Of a stretch of DNA of 62,299 bases, positions 23,353 to 31,984 are shown piece after piece. Source of the DNA: Planctomycetota bacterium (GTDB taxonomy: Bacteria > Planctomycetota > SZUA-567 > H5-PLA8); assembly GCA_016200135.1 (NCBI GenBank), contig JACQFI010000031.1:1-62299 (forward strand). Direction: 5' to 3'. The notes under the pieces were generated by a model that had not been told where the DNA came from, ran no database searches, and saw only the letters and a program-made list of their open reading frames with translations. Both the position numbers and the translations under genes were made by a program. Within the stretch, counting starts at the first letter, position 1, and every line of letters starts with the position of its first letter.

Positions 23353-24963
23353 ATGAACGAACAGTACCTGCTCGACCTCGATCTGCGGCGGATTCCGGCG
23401 CTGGCGCCCGATGTCATCGTTATCGGTTCCGGCATCACAGCCATCTCCGCGGCGCTGGCGGCGGCCGAGAACGCCTCGGTGCTGCTGGTCACCAAGAGTA
23501 ATCTACAGGAATCGAACACGTACTACGCGCAGGGCGGCGTCGCGGCGGCGCTTGCGCCGGGGGACTCGCCCGAGAGCCATCTTCGCGACACGCTCGTCGC
23601 CGGCGCGGGGCTCTGCGACGAGACCGCCGTGCGCAAGCTCGTCACTGAAGGGCCTACGCGCGTGCGGGAACTGATCGCATGGGGCACGCCCTTCGACCGC
23701 GAGGACAAGGAGCACCTCTCGTTCACGCTGGAAGGCGGCCACGGGCACCGGCGCATCCTGCACGCCAACGGCGACGCGACGGGCCAGGCGATCGAGTCCA
23801 GCCTGGCGAAAAAGATCTTCGAGCACCCCAACATCTCCGTGCTCGAGAACCATTTCGCCGTGGACCTGCTGCACAAGGACCGCGTCTGCTACGGCATGCT
23901 CGCGCTGGACGTCAAAGGCGGGCGCTTCCTCAAGATCGAAGCCAAGGCGACCGTGCTGGCCACGGGCGGCATCGGGCAGGTCTACCGCGAGTCCACCAAT
24001 CCCGAGGTGACCACGGGCGACGGCATGGCGGTGGCCTTCCGCGCGGGCGCGACAATGCAGGACATGGAGTTCGTCCAGTTCCATCCGACGGTGCTGTACC
24101 TCGCCGGCGCCAAGCGTTTCCTGGTCAGCGAGGCCGTCCGGGGCGAGGGCGCGCACCTGCTCAACTCTAAGGGCGAGCGCTTCATGAAAAACTACGACGA
24201 GCGCGGCGAGCTGGCGCCCCGCGACATCGTCGCGCGTTCGATCTACGCCGAGATGCTCCGCACCGGGGCGACGAACGTCTTCCTGAGCGTCGCGCACCTG
24301 GACCCGAACCTCGTGCTCGAACGCTTCCCCACGATCCACAAGACGCTCAAGCAGTACGGCCTGGACCTGACCAAGGACAAGATTCCGGTGCGCCCCGCCT
24401 GCCACTACATGATGGGCGGCGTGTGCACGGACCTGCTGGCGCAAACCGACGTGGAACGGCTCTTCGCGGCGGGCGAGGTCGCGAGTTGCGGCATCCACGG
24501 CGCGAACCGCCTCGCCAGCAACTCGCTGCTCGACGGCCTCGTCTTCGGACACGAGGCCGGCGTGCAGGCCCGCGGGCTGGCGGAGCATTCGCAGCCGACC
24601 TTCCCCGAGAAGCGCGTCAAGCCCATGCGCGATAAAGAGACGATCCCACTCGATGTAGACGACGTGCGTGCGTCGCTCAAGAGCCTGGTGAGCCGTTCGG
24701 CGGGGATCGTGCGCGACGCCGAGACGATGACCAACGCGCTGCAGATGCTCGATTTCTGGCAGAAGTATGTGTATGCGGAAGAGTTCCAGACGGTGAAGGG
24801 ACTGGAACTGCAGAACATGCTCGCCTGCGCCCAACTCGTGATCCGCGGCGCCCTCAAACGCGAAGAATCCCGCGGCGCGCATCAGCGCTCGGACTTCCCC
24901 CAGCCCAACGACGCGAACTGGAAGAAGCACGTCACCTTCAACCGCCGGGATTTCGAGGGTTGA
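23353..24963 (+). CDS. nadB: L-aspartate oxidase
   Basis: The 536-residue flavoprotein has the FAD-binding start DVIVIGSGITAISAALAAAE, the family block SNTYYAQGGVAAAL, a substrate-binding HANGDATGQAIE segment and VRPACHYMMGGV. A C-terminal helical domain has SRSAGIVRDAETM. NadB oxidises aspartate to iminoaspartate, the first step of de novo NAD synthesis. The ATG at 23353 follows a weak site. NadA and NadC are not in this window. The lengths and motifs distinguish it from succinate dehydrogenase subunit A, which has a longer C-terminus. Confidence 0.95.
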   Translation: MNEQYLLDLDLRRIPALAPDVIVIGSGITAISAALAAAENASVLLVTKSNLQESNTYYAQGGVAAALAPGDSPESHLRDTLVAGAGLCDETAVRKLVTEGPTRVRELIAWGTPFDREDKEHLSFTLEGGHGHRRILHANGDATGQAIESSLAKKIFEHPNISVLENHFAVDLLHKDRVCYGMLALDVKGGRFLKIEAKATVLATGGIGQVYRESTNPEVTTGDGMAVAFRAGATMQDMEFVQFHPTVLYLAGAKRFLVSEAVRGEGAHLLNSKGERFMKNYDERGELAPRDIVARSIYAEMLRTGATNVFLSVAHLDPNLVLERFPTIHKTLKQYGLDLTKDKIPVRPACHYMMGGVCTDLLAQTDVERLFAAGEVASCGIHGANRLASNSLLDGLVFGHEAGVQARGLAEHSQPTFPEKRVKPMRDKETIPLDVDDVRASLKSLVSRSAGIVRDAETMTNALQMLDFWQKYVYAEEFQTVKGLELQNMLACAQLVIRGALKREESRGAHQRSDFPQPNDANWKKHVTFNRRDFEG

Positions 24964-24991
24964 CGGAAGATTTCGGGAAGCCACCGCCCCG

Positions 24992-25759
24992 ATGACCACC
25001 TCCGATGCCGTGATCGTAGTTTCGTTGCTGGCGGGCGTCCTGCTGATCCTGCCTTGCGGCATCGCCTTCTATCCGTTCCTGATCCTGCGCGCCCAGATGT
25101 TCGCTCTGGCCAGAGGAAAGTACGCAAGAGATCCGGCGGGGCTCTTTTACGGGGCTTTCGTGCGGAGCTTCGGGTGGGGGCTGCTTTTCTTTGTCCTGGT
25201 CTTCGTGCCGTGCGCGGGGCAGATGTTCTTCTTTCTCGGCGGGCTGGGCGGATACATCGGCTGGCTGGTCCTCGCGATTCAAGGCTGGCGGCAGAATAAA
25301 GCGTTGCAGCGAATTCAGTACGCTCCGCCGCGCCTCCAGTTCGGCCTCACCGATCTCTACGCCGGCATACTCGCGTACGGGCTCAGCATGGCGCTGCTGC
25401 TCGCGTTCTTTCCGGAGGACAAGTACCGCGACGCCTGCACGCTCTTTGGGACGTTCTATTTCATGATCGCACAGGGCTTCGGGTTCTACCTCGCGCAAGA
25501 TCTCCTGCGCCGGATCGCGCCGCCGGCCTCCGCCGGATGCCGAGCCAAGTACCTGCTGAACATCGCGCTGCTCGCGTCGCTCTTCCTCCCGCTGGTCTGG
25601 CTGGCTTGGCGGGCCTGGAAGTATGCGCTGCAGCAGAGCGCGCTCACGCCCGCGCCGGCGCCGCGTCCTCCGGCGCAAGCCCAACGCCCGAACGCGAACG
25701 CGGGGCCCGCGCCGCACCCCGGCGCGGTGAATCCCAGGCCGCCCGGGTCTCAGCCGTAG
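24992..25759 (+). CDS. Polytopic membrane protein of unknown function
   Basis: The 255-residue product has about six hydrophobic segments (roughly residues 5-30, 55-78, 82-98, 125-145, 155-172, 188-208) and a long Pro/Ala-rich cytoplasmic tail (PAPAPRPPAQAQRPNANAG). No catalytic or transport signature is recognised. It starts 28 bp after nadB on the same strand and may be co-transcribed with it. Its last codons overlap by 10 bp the end of the convergent ABC permease gene, so the two transcripts are antisense at their 3' ends. Confidence 0.7.
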   Translation: MTTSDAVIVVSLLAGVLLILPCGIAFYPFLILRAQMFALARGKYARDPAGLFYGAFVRSFGWGLLFFVLVFVPCAGQMFFFLGGLGGYIGWLVLAIQGWRQNKALQRIQYAPPRLQFGLTDLYAGILAYGLSMALLLAFFPEDKYRDACTLFGTFYFMIAQGFGFYLAQDLLRRIAPPASAGCRAKYLLNIALLASLFLPLVWLAWRAWKYALQQSALTPAPAPRPPAQAQRPNANAGPAPHPGAVNPRPPGSQP

Positions 25760-27690
25760 TTCTTCTCGACCCGTTCCGCGTCGAAGCGGCGGCGCACATA
25801 CAGCGTGCGGGCCAGCATGTACACGGTCACGTCGAAGACCGGCGCCACATTGACCGCGCCCAGCCAACCGGTCCAGGGGCGGCCGTTCGAGATCGACGCG
25901 TCCACCATCCATGAAACCAAGGAGATCACTCCGCTGAAGACGGCCATCCACAATGCCGTCCAGGCGAGGGCCTTGAAGGCCGTAATGACCCAGGAGCGGC
26001 GGTAATCGCGGCAATTCCCCGCGATGTTCAGTAAAGAGAGCAGGAAGACCAGTTGCGTGAGGGCGGGAATCAGGATCACCGCAATCCAGACCAGGACTTC
26101 CGCCGGCAATCCCAGCAGCAGCGCTTCCGCGAACGCCAAAGCCACGGAGACCGTGGTCCACAGCAGCGTATAAAACGTGGGAAGCAGGACGGCGTCGGAA
26201 AATCCGATGGCGTAGATCTCGCAGAGCGGATAGCGCGTATCGCCGCGAGAGGGCGCCGGCACGGCGAGCCGGAAGCTTTGGACCTGCACCCTATTCGCCG
26301 CGTCCGCCTGGACGCCAGAGGCTTTCAGGACCTGCGCGTTGCCCGCGGAGGCATTGACGAACGTTCCCCAAACCACCACCCGGTACAGCAGGACCCCGCC
26401 CACCAAGGTGGCGGCGGCGATCTGCGACAAGTCGCGCCTGCCTTGGGGAGGAAGCGTGCTGCCGAAGACCTGCATGAGCGCATCGACCACTTCGGGCAGG
26501 AGCAACGCGCTCAGCCAGCCCCCGATCACGCAAACGGGAACGGCCCAGAGACAGCGCCGCAGATGCGCGTCGACGGAGCCGACTTCGTAATTGCTCGTGA
26601 CCAGCCGCAGCGCCGCGCGCGCCATGCGCCCGAACCGCGCCAGCAGCCAGGCCTCGATGGGCCCGCTGACCGCATCGGGGTCGAAGCGCCGCTCGGGCGC
26701 CTCGGCGGCGTCGGCGGGCTTGGCGTCTGCAGAGAAACCATTCAGCGCCATACGCGCCTCGGCCGAATATCCGCGCCGGCAGCAGAGCGCAATGGCGGCC
26801 AGCCCGGCCGCCAGCCAGGCTACACAACCCAACATTCCGCACATGGCCGGCTCGTAAGGGCCATTGACCAGGCGGATCAGCGCGTTGAACGCCACGACAG
26901 GCGGCGCGTTCGAGAACAGCGCATGCGCGGTGCTGCCGGGATCTTCAAGGGCCTGAAGAATACCGCCGCCAAAAGCGAGCCATGCGCGCGCGGGTCCGTT
27001 CTGGACTCCGTCTGGTATGAACGCGGCTCCCAGGACGGTTGAGGCGCAGATCAGCCACGCCACCAGAAAACCAAGGCGCAGATTCCCGTACAAAAAAGCG
27101 ATCCAGGAGTACCGCGGTCCCAAACCGCCGATGCCCAGGGCCGAGGCGGCCAGGTTCAACCCGATGGCCAGCGCGTCCATCATGAGCCGGACGAGCACGC
27201 AGAAACCGGCCGCAAAGAGCACCGCCAAGGGCCAGCAGAGCGGCAGCAGATGCGCCCAGGCCGGATCGATAAAATAGGTGATCCACTCGCGCCAGAACCA
27301 CGGCGCGACCAGCAGGATGCCAATGACCAGCGAAAGGGTATCGCCGCTCAACGCGTAAAATCGCGTGGCGACGCGCAGCACCTGCGCCGGCGAACCCGGC
27401 GTAGTGGCGAGATCCCTCATGTGCGGGCTCAGGAACAGGAGCTGGTTCCACGCCGAGCAACTGAAGGCCAGGTAGATCATCCCCACGGTGAAGGCGAGCA
27501 GGCGGCCGACGAGCACTTGGCGGGCGGCTGGGATCAGCCGGTACCAGGACCAGAGCGCATGCCCCGTGGCCAGGATCCAGGAGCCGATCAGAAGCAGGAA
27601 TCCCACGAGGAGGATCGTCGTCACTACGCGCTGCCAGAGCGGCTGCGGCTGCGCTTGCGCGCGGTAGGTTTTCCCGAAGACCTTGTCCAT
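25750..27690 (-). CDS. Large ABC-type membrane subunit
   Basis: The 646-residue protein has some twelve hydrophobic stretches in two halves, separated by a soluble loop around residues 335-375 (SADAKPADAAEAPERRFDPD). It starts 15 bp downstream of an ABC ATPase gene on the same strand, so it is the likely permease. The sequence does not match standard ABC-2 or MacB permeases by eye. Similar large hydrophobic proteins beside a NatA-like ATPase are found in planctomycetes as uncharacterised exporters. ATG at 27690. Substrate unknown. Confidence 0.65.
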   Translation of the reverse strand: MDKVFGKTYRAQAQPQPLWQRVVTTILLVGFLLLIGSWILATGHALWSWYRLIPAARQVLVGRLLAFTVGMIYLAFSCSAWNQLLFLSPHMRDLATTPGSPAQVLRVATRFYALSGDTLSLVIGILLVAPWFWREWITYFIDPAWAHLLPLCWPLAVLFAAGFCVLVRLMMDALAIGLNLAASALGIGGLGPRYSWIAFLYGNLRLGFLVAWLICASTVLGAAFIPDGVQNGPARAWLAFGGGILQALEDPGSTAHALFSNAPPVVAFNALIRLVNGPYEPAMCGMLGCVAWLAAGLAAIALCCRRGYSAEARMALNGFSADAKPADAAEAPERRFDPDAVSGPIEAWLLARFGRMARAALRLVTSNYEVGSVDAHLRRCLWAVPVCVIGGWLSALLLPEVVDALMQVFGSTLPPQGRRDLSQIAAATLVGGVLLYRVVVWGTFVNASAGNAQVLKASGVQADAANRVQVQSFRLAVPAPSRGDTRYPLCEIYAIGFSDAVLLPTFYTLLWTTVSVALAFAEALLLGLPAEVLVWIAVILIPALTQLVFLLSLLNIAGNCRDYRRSWVITAFKALAWTALWMAVFSGVISLVSWMVDASISNGRPWTGWLGAVNVAPVFDVTVYMLARTLYVRRRFDAERVEKNYG

Positions 27691-27705
27691 TCCACGGTCC
27701 CTGTT

Positions 27706-28557
27706 TTAGCGCAGGATGCGGCGCGGGGCTTCTTCGGCGTTGTGGGCCATGCTCTGCAGCACTTCGGAGACGAGCAGGTCCTTGTCCTTGCCGGTGACGA
27801 GCGCGAAGAGCCGCGCGAGGTCCGCCTGGGGCTCGCCATACGCGGCCCGCAGTTCAGCCAGCGTGCCGAGCGCCTGGATACGTCCGTCGTCCACGATGGC
27901 GATACGGTCGCAGAGCTTCTCGGCCATCTCCACGATCTGCGTCGCCCAGACGATCGTCACGTCGTGCCGCTCTTTCAAGGTGGCCAGAATCTGCCGCAGC
28001 GCCGAACTGGCTGGCGGGTCGATGCCGCCGGTCTCCGGCTCGTCGAGCAGGTACACGCGCGCGTTGGTGAGGAAGGCCGCCGCCAGCGCGAGTTTCTTGT
28101 ACTGGCCGTTGGAATAGGTGGCGATGCGCTTGGTGAGGATCTCGGAAAGATCGAAGAGCCGGGCGAAACTGCCGATGCGCCGGTCGCGTTCCCCTTTTTC
28201 GACGCCGTAAAGGTCGCCGATAAGCTGCAGGTGCTCGATGCCGCGAAAGTGCAGAAAGAGATTGGGCTGGTCGGGCAGGTACGTCGTGAACGTGCGGATG
28301 GCCAAATGGTCGCGATAGCGGTCGAGGCCCTCCACGACCACGGACCCTTGCTGCGGCCGAAGCAGGCCCGCCATGACCTTAAGGACCGTCGACTTGCCCG
28401 CGCCGTTGGGTCCGATCAGGCCGAGGAGCTCGCCGCGCTTGACCCGCAGGTTGGCGTCCGCGAGGGCCACCTTGCCGCCTTCGTAGTGCTTGGTCACATC
28501 GTAAAGTTCGATGGACCATGCGTGCTCCGTCATGGCGGGCGCTGGGGATGCGGGCAT
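27706..28557 (-). CDS. ABC transporter ATP-binding protein (NatA/CcmA-like)
   Basis: The 283-residue ATPase has Walker A GPNGAGKST (49-57), Q-loop region around 94-98 (LPDQP), Walker B YLLDEPE (169-175) and a switch position TQIVEMAEKLCD. The signature reads YSNGQYKKL (148-156) rather than LSGGQ, a variant seen in ABC-2-type exporters of the NatA/DrrA group. The C-terminus extends about 60 residues beyond the core. The start at 28557 overlaps nothing. A second in-frame ATG (28533, MTEHAW) is equally plausible. It forms a unit with the large membrane protein downstream. Confidence 0.88.
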   Translation of the reverse strand: MPASPAPAMTEHAWSIELYDVTKHYEGGKVALADANLRVKRGELLGLIGPNGAGKSTVLKVMAGLLRPQQGSVVVEGLDRYRDHLAIRTFTTYLPDQPNLFLHFRGIEHLQLIGDLYGVEKGERDRRIGSFARLFDLSEILTKRIATYSNGQYKKLALAAAFLTNARVYLLDEPETGGIDPPASSALRQILATLKERHDVTIVWATQIVEMAEKLCDRIAIVDDGRIQALGTLAELRAAYGEPQADLARLFALVTGKDKDLLVSEVLQSMAHNAEEAPRRILR

Positions 28558-28703
28558 GGCTCGGAACTCCTGGGAATGGGCGGATACGTTCGATCTTACG
28601 GCAATGCGCGCGTTCGTTTCATGAGCTTGAACGGCCAGCCGCCGCGCGGGTCACCGGGCCGATTACTCTTGCCTTTTCCGCCCTTGCGTCGTGGAATGTA
28701 GGC

Positions 28704-29651
28704 ATGAGCGACCACGGGAAGCGGCGTCCCACCACCGGCTCGCAAAATCAACCCCCCGCGGGAGATGGCCTGCCCACGGTACGCCCATCGTTCATTGCCC
28801 GCTTCCCGGTTCTGTCCGAACTGGGCCGGGGCCGCAATTCCATAGTCTACCACGCCATCGATCCCAAAGACAAAACCGCCATTGCCGTGAAGGTGGTCTA
28901 CTCGGTGGACGAGAAGCGGGACCTCAAATCGCTCGAACATGCCGTCAAGGAAGAGGCCGAGTTACTGCGCGTGCTCAACCACCCCAACATCGTGCCCGTC
29001 AAGGAAGCGGGCATCGACGAAGGGCACGCGTACCTGGTCTTCCCTTTCATCCAGGGGATCACGTTCGAGAAAGCGCTGCCGGCCGGCATGCTCGCGCTCA
29101 ACCATGCGCTGGCGTGCATGATCAAGATCGCGCTCGCCGTGCAGCATGCTCACGATATGGGCCTGATCCACCGGGATCTCAAGCCGGGCAACATCATCTT
29201 GGGCAACGACGGCGAACCGCACGTGCTGGACTTCGGCCTGAGCTGGCGCCGGGGGAGCAAGAGCAAAGAGGGCGTGCAGTCGATCGTGGGTACGCCGTCG
29301 TACATGAGCCCCGAGCAGGCCCGCGGCGAAGAGGAGAAGCTGACGCCCGCGACCGACGTCTACAGCCTGGGCGCGATACTGTACGAAGTGCTCGTCGCCC
29401 GGCCGCCCTTTCAAGCCGATACGCCGTGGCGCACGCTGCAACTGGCGATGCAGCAGCCGCCGGTTCCGCCCCGGCAGATCGACCCCACCATCGACGAGAA
29501 CCTCGAACGCCTCGCGCTCTGGTGCCTGGAGAAGAGCGCCGAAGACCGCTATCGCTCCGCCGAGCACCTGGCCCAGGATCTCCAGCGCGCCAAGGACGGG
29601 CAGCCGCTCAAAGGCCCGCGGAAATCGATCTTTCACCGCAAGCTCTTCTGA
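28704..29651 (+). CDS. Hanks-type Ser/Thr protein kinase
   Basis: The 315-residue product is a single kinase domain with short flanks. The glycine loop is ELGRGRNSIVYHAI, the ATP-anchoring Lys lies in AIAVKVVYS, and the catalytic loop is LIHRDLKPGN with D158. DFG lies in VLDFGLSWR, and the activation segment is VGTPSYMSPEQARG. It has no membrane helix or sensor domain, so it is probably soluble. The ATG at 28704 removes an Arg-rich upstream stretch that is not kinase-like. It faces away from the ABC ATPase gene (divergent) and precedes a hydrolase gene by 51 bp. Substrate unknown. Confidence 0.92.
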   Translation: MSDHGKRRPTTGSQNQPPAGDGLPTVRPSFIARFPVLSELGRGRNSIVYHAIDPKDKTAIAVKVVYSVDEKRDLKSLEHAVKEEAELLRVLNHPNIVPVKEAGIDEGHAYLVFPFIQGITFEKALPAGMLALNHALACMIKIALAVQHAHDMGLIHRDLKPGNIILGNDGEPHVLDFGLSWRRGSKSKEGVQSIVGTPSYMSPEQARGEEEKLTPATDVYSLGAILYEVLVARPPFQADTPWRTLQLAMQQPPVPPRQIDPTIDENLERLALWCLEKSAEDRYRSAEHLAQDLQRAKDGQPLKGPRKSIFHRKLF

Positions 29652-29702
29652 TCCGGCGAACTTGCCTTTGAATTACGCGCGGGAATCTCCAAGATCGCTC
29701 CC

Positions 29703-30677
29703 ATGGCCATGGAAGCCGCTGCCGCTGCGACCGCCGGAAACACTCCACGCCGGTACGGGCTGCGGCATTACGCGAGGCGCACGTTGATCTACCTTGTCTC
29801 CATCTACTTGGTCCTCTGCCTCGTGCTGTTCCTGTTTCAACGCAGCCTGACGTATCCGGTGCTGCGCGAACCGGCGATCGATCCGCAGCGCGCGGGCTTT
29901 CCGGACGGACAGGCGCGCAATCTCGCGCTCGAAACGTCCGACGCCGTCCGCCTGGGCGCATGGCACGTGCGGCCCACGAAGAGCCGCGCCGCGGTGGACG
30001 CGGACTTCGATGCGGCCCTGAAGAGCCCGGGACCGGTGGACCTCTTCTTTCACGGCAACGGGGGGCATCGCGGCCATCGCCCCGATCTGTATCTCACGCT
30101 CGCGGATCTCGGCGCGCATGTCCTTGCCATCGATTACCGCGGCTACGGCGACAGCGCCGGTTCGCCGAGCGAAGAGGGTCTGGCCCTCGATGCCCGGGCC
30201 GCCTGGGACTGGCTGGTTAATGAGAAAGGCGTCGCCCCGGCGCGCATCGTTCTCCACGGCGAATCGCTCGGCTGCGCCGTCGCGATCCGGCTGGCCAAGG
30301 AATGCTGCGAGGCCGGCACGCCGCCCGCGGGCCTCGTGCTGGAAGCGCCCTTCACCCGCCTGACCGACGCCGCCGCGAGCATCTACTGGTTCGTGCCGGT
30401 GCGGCTGCTGCTGCGCGAGCGCTATCCGTCCATCGAGCGCATCGGCGCCGTCACCTGTCCCATCCTGGTTTTTCACGGCCCGCAGGACGGCGTGGTGCCC
30501 TTCAAGCAAGGCCGCGAACTCTTTGAAGCGGCGCCCGCGGCATCCCGTAGCGGCGTCGCCAAGCGTTTCGTCGAAGTGCCGGGCGCCGGGCACAACGACC
30601 TGCGCGAGCGCGCCGGGGCTGCGTATCGCAAGGAACTGGAAACCTTTTTTGCGTCTTGCAAGGACGCCACGCCATGA
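29703..30677 (+). CDS. Membrane-anchored alpha/beta hydrolase (ABHD13/BEM46-like)
   Basis: The 324-residue product has an N-terminal membrane helix (about residues 28-47: LIYLVSIYLVLCLVLFLF). The family-typical continuation FQRSLTYPVL and the oxyanion segment LFFHGNGGHRGHR follow. The nucleophile elbow is HGESLG, the Asp lies in HGPQDGVVP, and the His lies in GAGHNDL. This is the complete Ser-Asp-His triad of anchored serine hydrolases. The substrate could be an ester or a peptide. Its TGA overlaps the start of the adenosine deaminase gene in an ATGA, so the two are translationally coupled. Confidence 0.88.
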   Translation: MAMEAAAAATAGNTPRRYGLRHYARRTLIYLVSIYLVLCLVLFLFQRSLTYPVLREPAIDPQRAGFPDGQARNLALETSDAVRLGAWHVRPTKSRAAVDADFDAALKSPGPVDLFFHGNGGHRGHRPDLYLTLADLGAHVLAIDYRGYGDSAGSPSEEGLALDARAAWDWLVNEKGVAPARIVLHGESLGCAVAIRLAKECCEAGTPPAGLVLEAPFTRLTDAAASIYWFVPVRLLLRERYPSIERIGAVTCPILVFHGPQDGVVPFKQGRELFEAAPAASRSGVAKRFVEVPGAGHNDLRERAGAAYRKELETFFASCKDATP

Positions 30678-31816
30678 GCCGCCAGGCGCAGGAACTGCGC
30701 GCGCGCCTCCGCGCCTTGCCCAAGACCGAGCTCCACTGCCACCTCGAGGCCGCGGCGCGCCTTGAGACCCTGTGGGACCTGCACCGCGCCGCGGGCGAGA
30801 CCCTGCACGCAAGCCTCGGCGAGTTCCAGCAGCGCGTCGTGCTGCCGGAAGGCGCGGCGCCCGGCTTCCCCGCCTTTCTCGGCCGCTTCTCGATGCTGCG
30901 CTTCTGTTATGGAGGCACGGCCGGCCTTGAGCGCATCGCCCGCGAAGTGGTCGCGGATTTCGCGGCCGATGGCGTCGTACATCTGGAACTGCGCCTGAAC
31001 CCCGTCTTCTGGGCGCGGCGGCTGACGCGCGCGGCCACGCTGGTACAGCTCGTGCCCGGCGAAGAGACGATCGCCGGCCCGCTGCCCTCCGCGGCGGCAA
31101 TCGCGCAGGCCGTGCAGGCCATCGTTCGAGGCGCGCAGGCCGAAGCCGCGCGCTGCAAGATCTCGGTGGGTTTCATCCTGAGTTTCGGCCGGCATGTGGA
31201 GGCACCGGCCAACGCCGCGGCGGCGCAGTTATTCGAAGAACCTGTGGGCCGGGCGTTCTCCGCCGTGGATGTCGCCGGCGACGAGGCCCTGCCCTTACAG
31301 CCGGTCCTTCCCTTCGTCGAAAGCGGCCGTAAGGCGGGGCTGGCGGTCACGCTGCACGCGGGGGAAGATCCCCGGGCGGAAGCGCCGGGCGCGAACGGCG
31401 TCCGCGAAGCCGTGGAGCAGTACCACGCCGCGCGCATCGGACACGGCGTGCGCGCCGTGGAGTCCCCCGCGGTGCTTAAGCTGCTCGCGGACCGGAAGAT
31501 TGCACTGGAAGTGTGCCTCACTTCGAACGTACAGACGCAAGCAGCGCGTAGCTATTCCGAGCATCCCTTGCGGCAACTGCTGGCCGCGGGCGTGCCGGCG
31601 ACGCTGAACACCGACGACCCGCTGATCAGCGGCATCACGCTCACGGAAGAGTACGCCCGCGCGCACGAACGCTGCGGCCTGCCGCTTCACGCGCTGCGCG
31701 ACCTGGCCGTGCAAGGCGCGGCAGCAGCGTTCTTGCCCGCAGCGGAGCGAACGAAGCTGGTTGCGCGCGTCAGTGAGGCGTGGGATGCGTTTTTGGCCAA
31801 CATGCAGGCAACCTAA
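30674..31816 (+). CDS. add: Adenosine deaminase-family amidohydrolase
   Basis: The 380-residue enzyme has PKTELHCHLEA (first metal-binding His pair), TLHAGEDPR (His and catalytic Glu), RIGHGVR, LEVCLTSNVQTQA and the metal-binding Asp pair in TLNTDDP. These are the full set of adenosine deaminase signatures. It converts adenosine to inosine, or a related 6-aminopurine such as adenine or aminofutalosine. Specificity is not clear from sequence. HCHLEA replaces the more common HxHLxG. The ATG at 30674 overlaps the hydrolase stop by 4 bp. The tail precedes a hairpin and a large palindromic repeat. Confidence 0.9.
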   Translation: MSRQAQELRARLRALPKTELHCHLEAAARLETLWDLHRAAGETLHASLGEFQQRVVLPEGAAPGFPAFLGRFSMLRFCYGGTAGLERIAREVVADFAADGVVHLELRLNPVFWARRLTRAATLVQLVPGEETIAGPLPSAAAIAQAVQAIVRGAQAEAARCKISVGFILSFGRHVEAPANAAAAQLFEEPVGRAFSAVDVAGDEALPLQPVLPFVESGRKAGLAVTLHAGEDPRAEAPGANGVREAVEQYHAARIGHGVRAVESPAVLKLLADRKIALEVCLTSNVQTQAARSYSEHPLRQLLAAGVPATLNTDDPLISGITLTEEYARAHERCGLPLHALRDLAVQGAAAAFLPAAERTKLVARVSEAWDAFLANMQAT

Positions 31817-31840
31817 GAACGCCGGTTAAAAGAACCTGAG

Positions 31841-31861
31841 AATGCCTAACAGATAGGCATT
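31841..31861 (+). terminator. Hairpin after adenosine deaminase gene
   Basis: AATGCCT (31841-31847) and AGGCATT (31855-31861) form a perfect 7-bp stem with a 7-nt loop. It starts 25 bp after the adenosine deaminase stop. No U-tract follows. Instead it abuts the long palindromic repeat. Confidence 0.4.
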
Positions 31862-31943
31862 AACCGCCAAGACGCCAAAGCGCCAAGAACGGATTCTAAA
31901 GACGAATTTTGAATTTCTTGGCGAACGTGGCGCCTTGGCGGTT
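31862..31943. repeat. CCGCCAAGACGCC-type palindromic repeat
   Basis: The left arm at 31862-31889 starts AACCGCCAAGACGCC and ends CGCCAAGAA. The right arm at 31915-31943 starts TTCTTGGCG and ends CTTGGCGGTT. They are near-complements of each other, about 28 bp with a few mismatches, around a 25-nt AT-rich centre. Each arm contains three spaced copies of an (A/G)CGCCAA-type unit. Very similar elements recur between genes in diverse environmental bacteria. The element sits between convergently transcribed adenosine deaminase and mreB. Only one copy is in this window. Confidence 0.75.
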
Positions 31944-31984
31944 CAGCATTTCACTCTACGTTTTACCTTTTACGCATACGTGAT

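Noticed and set aside
23503..25062. 519-codon minus-strand frame
   Set aside because: It is antisense to nadB, which has complete L-aspartate oxidase motifs.
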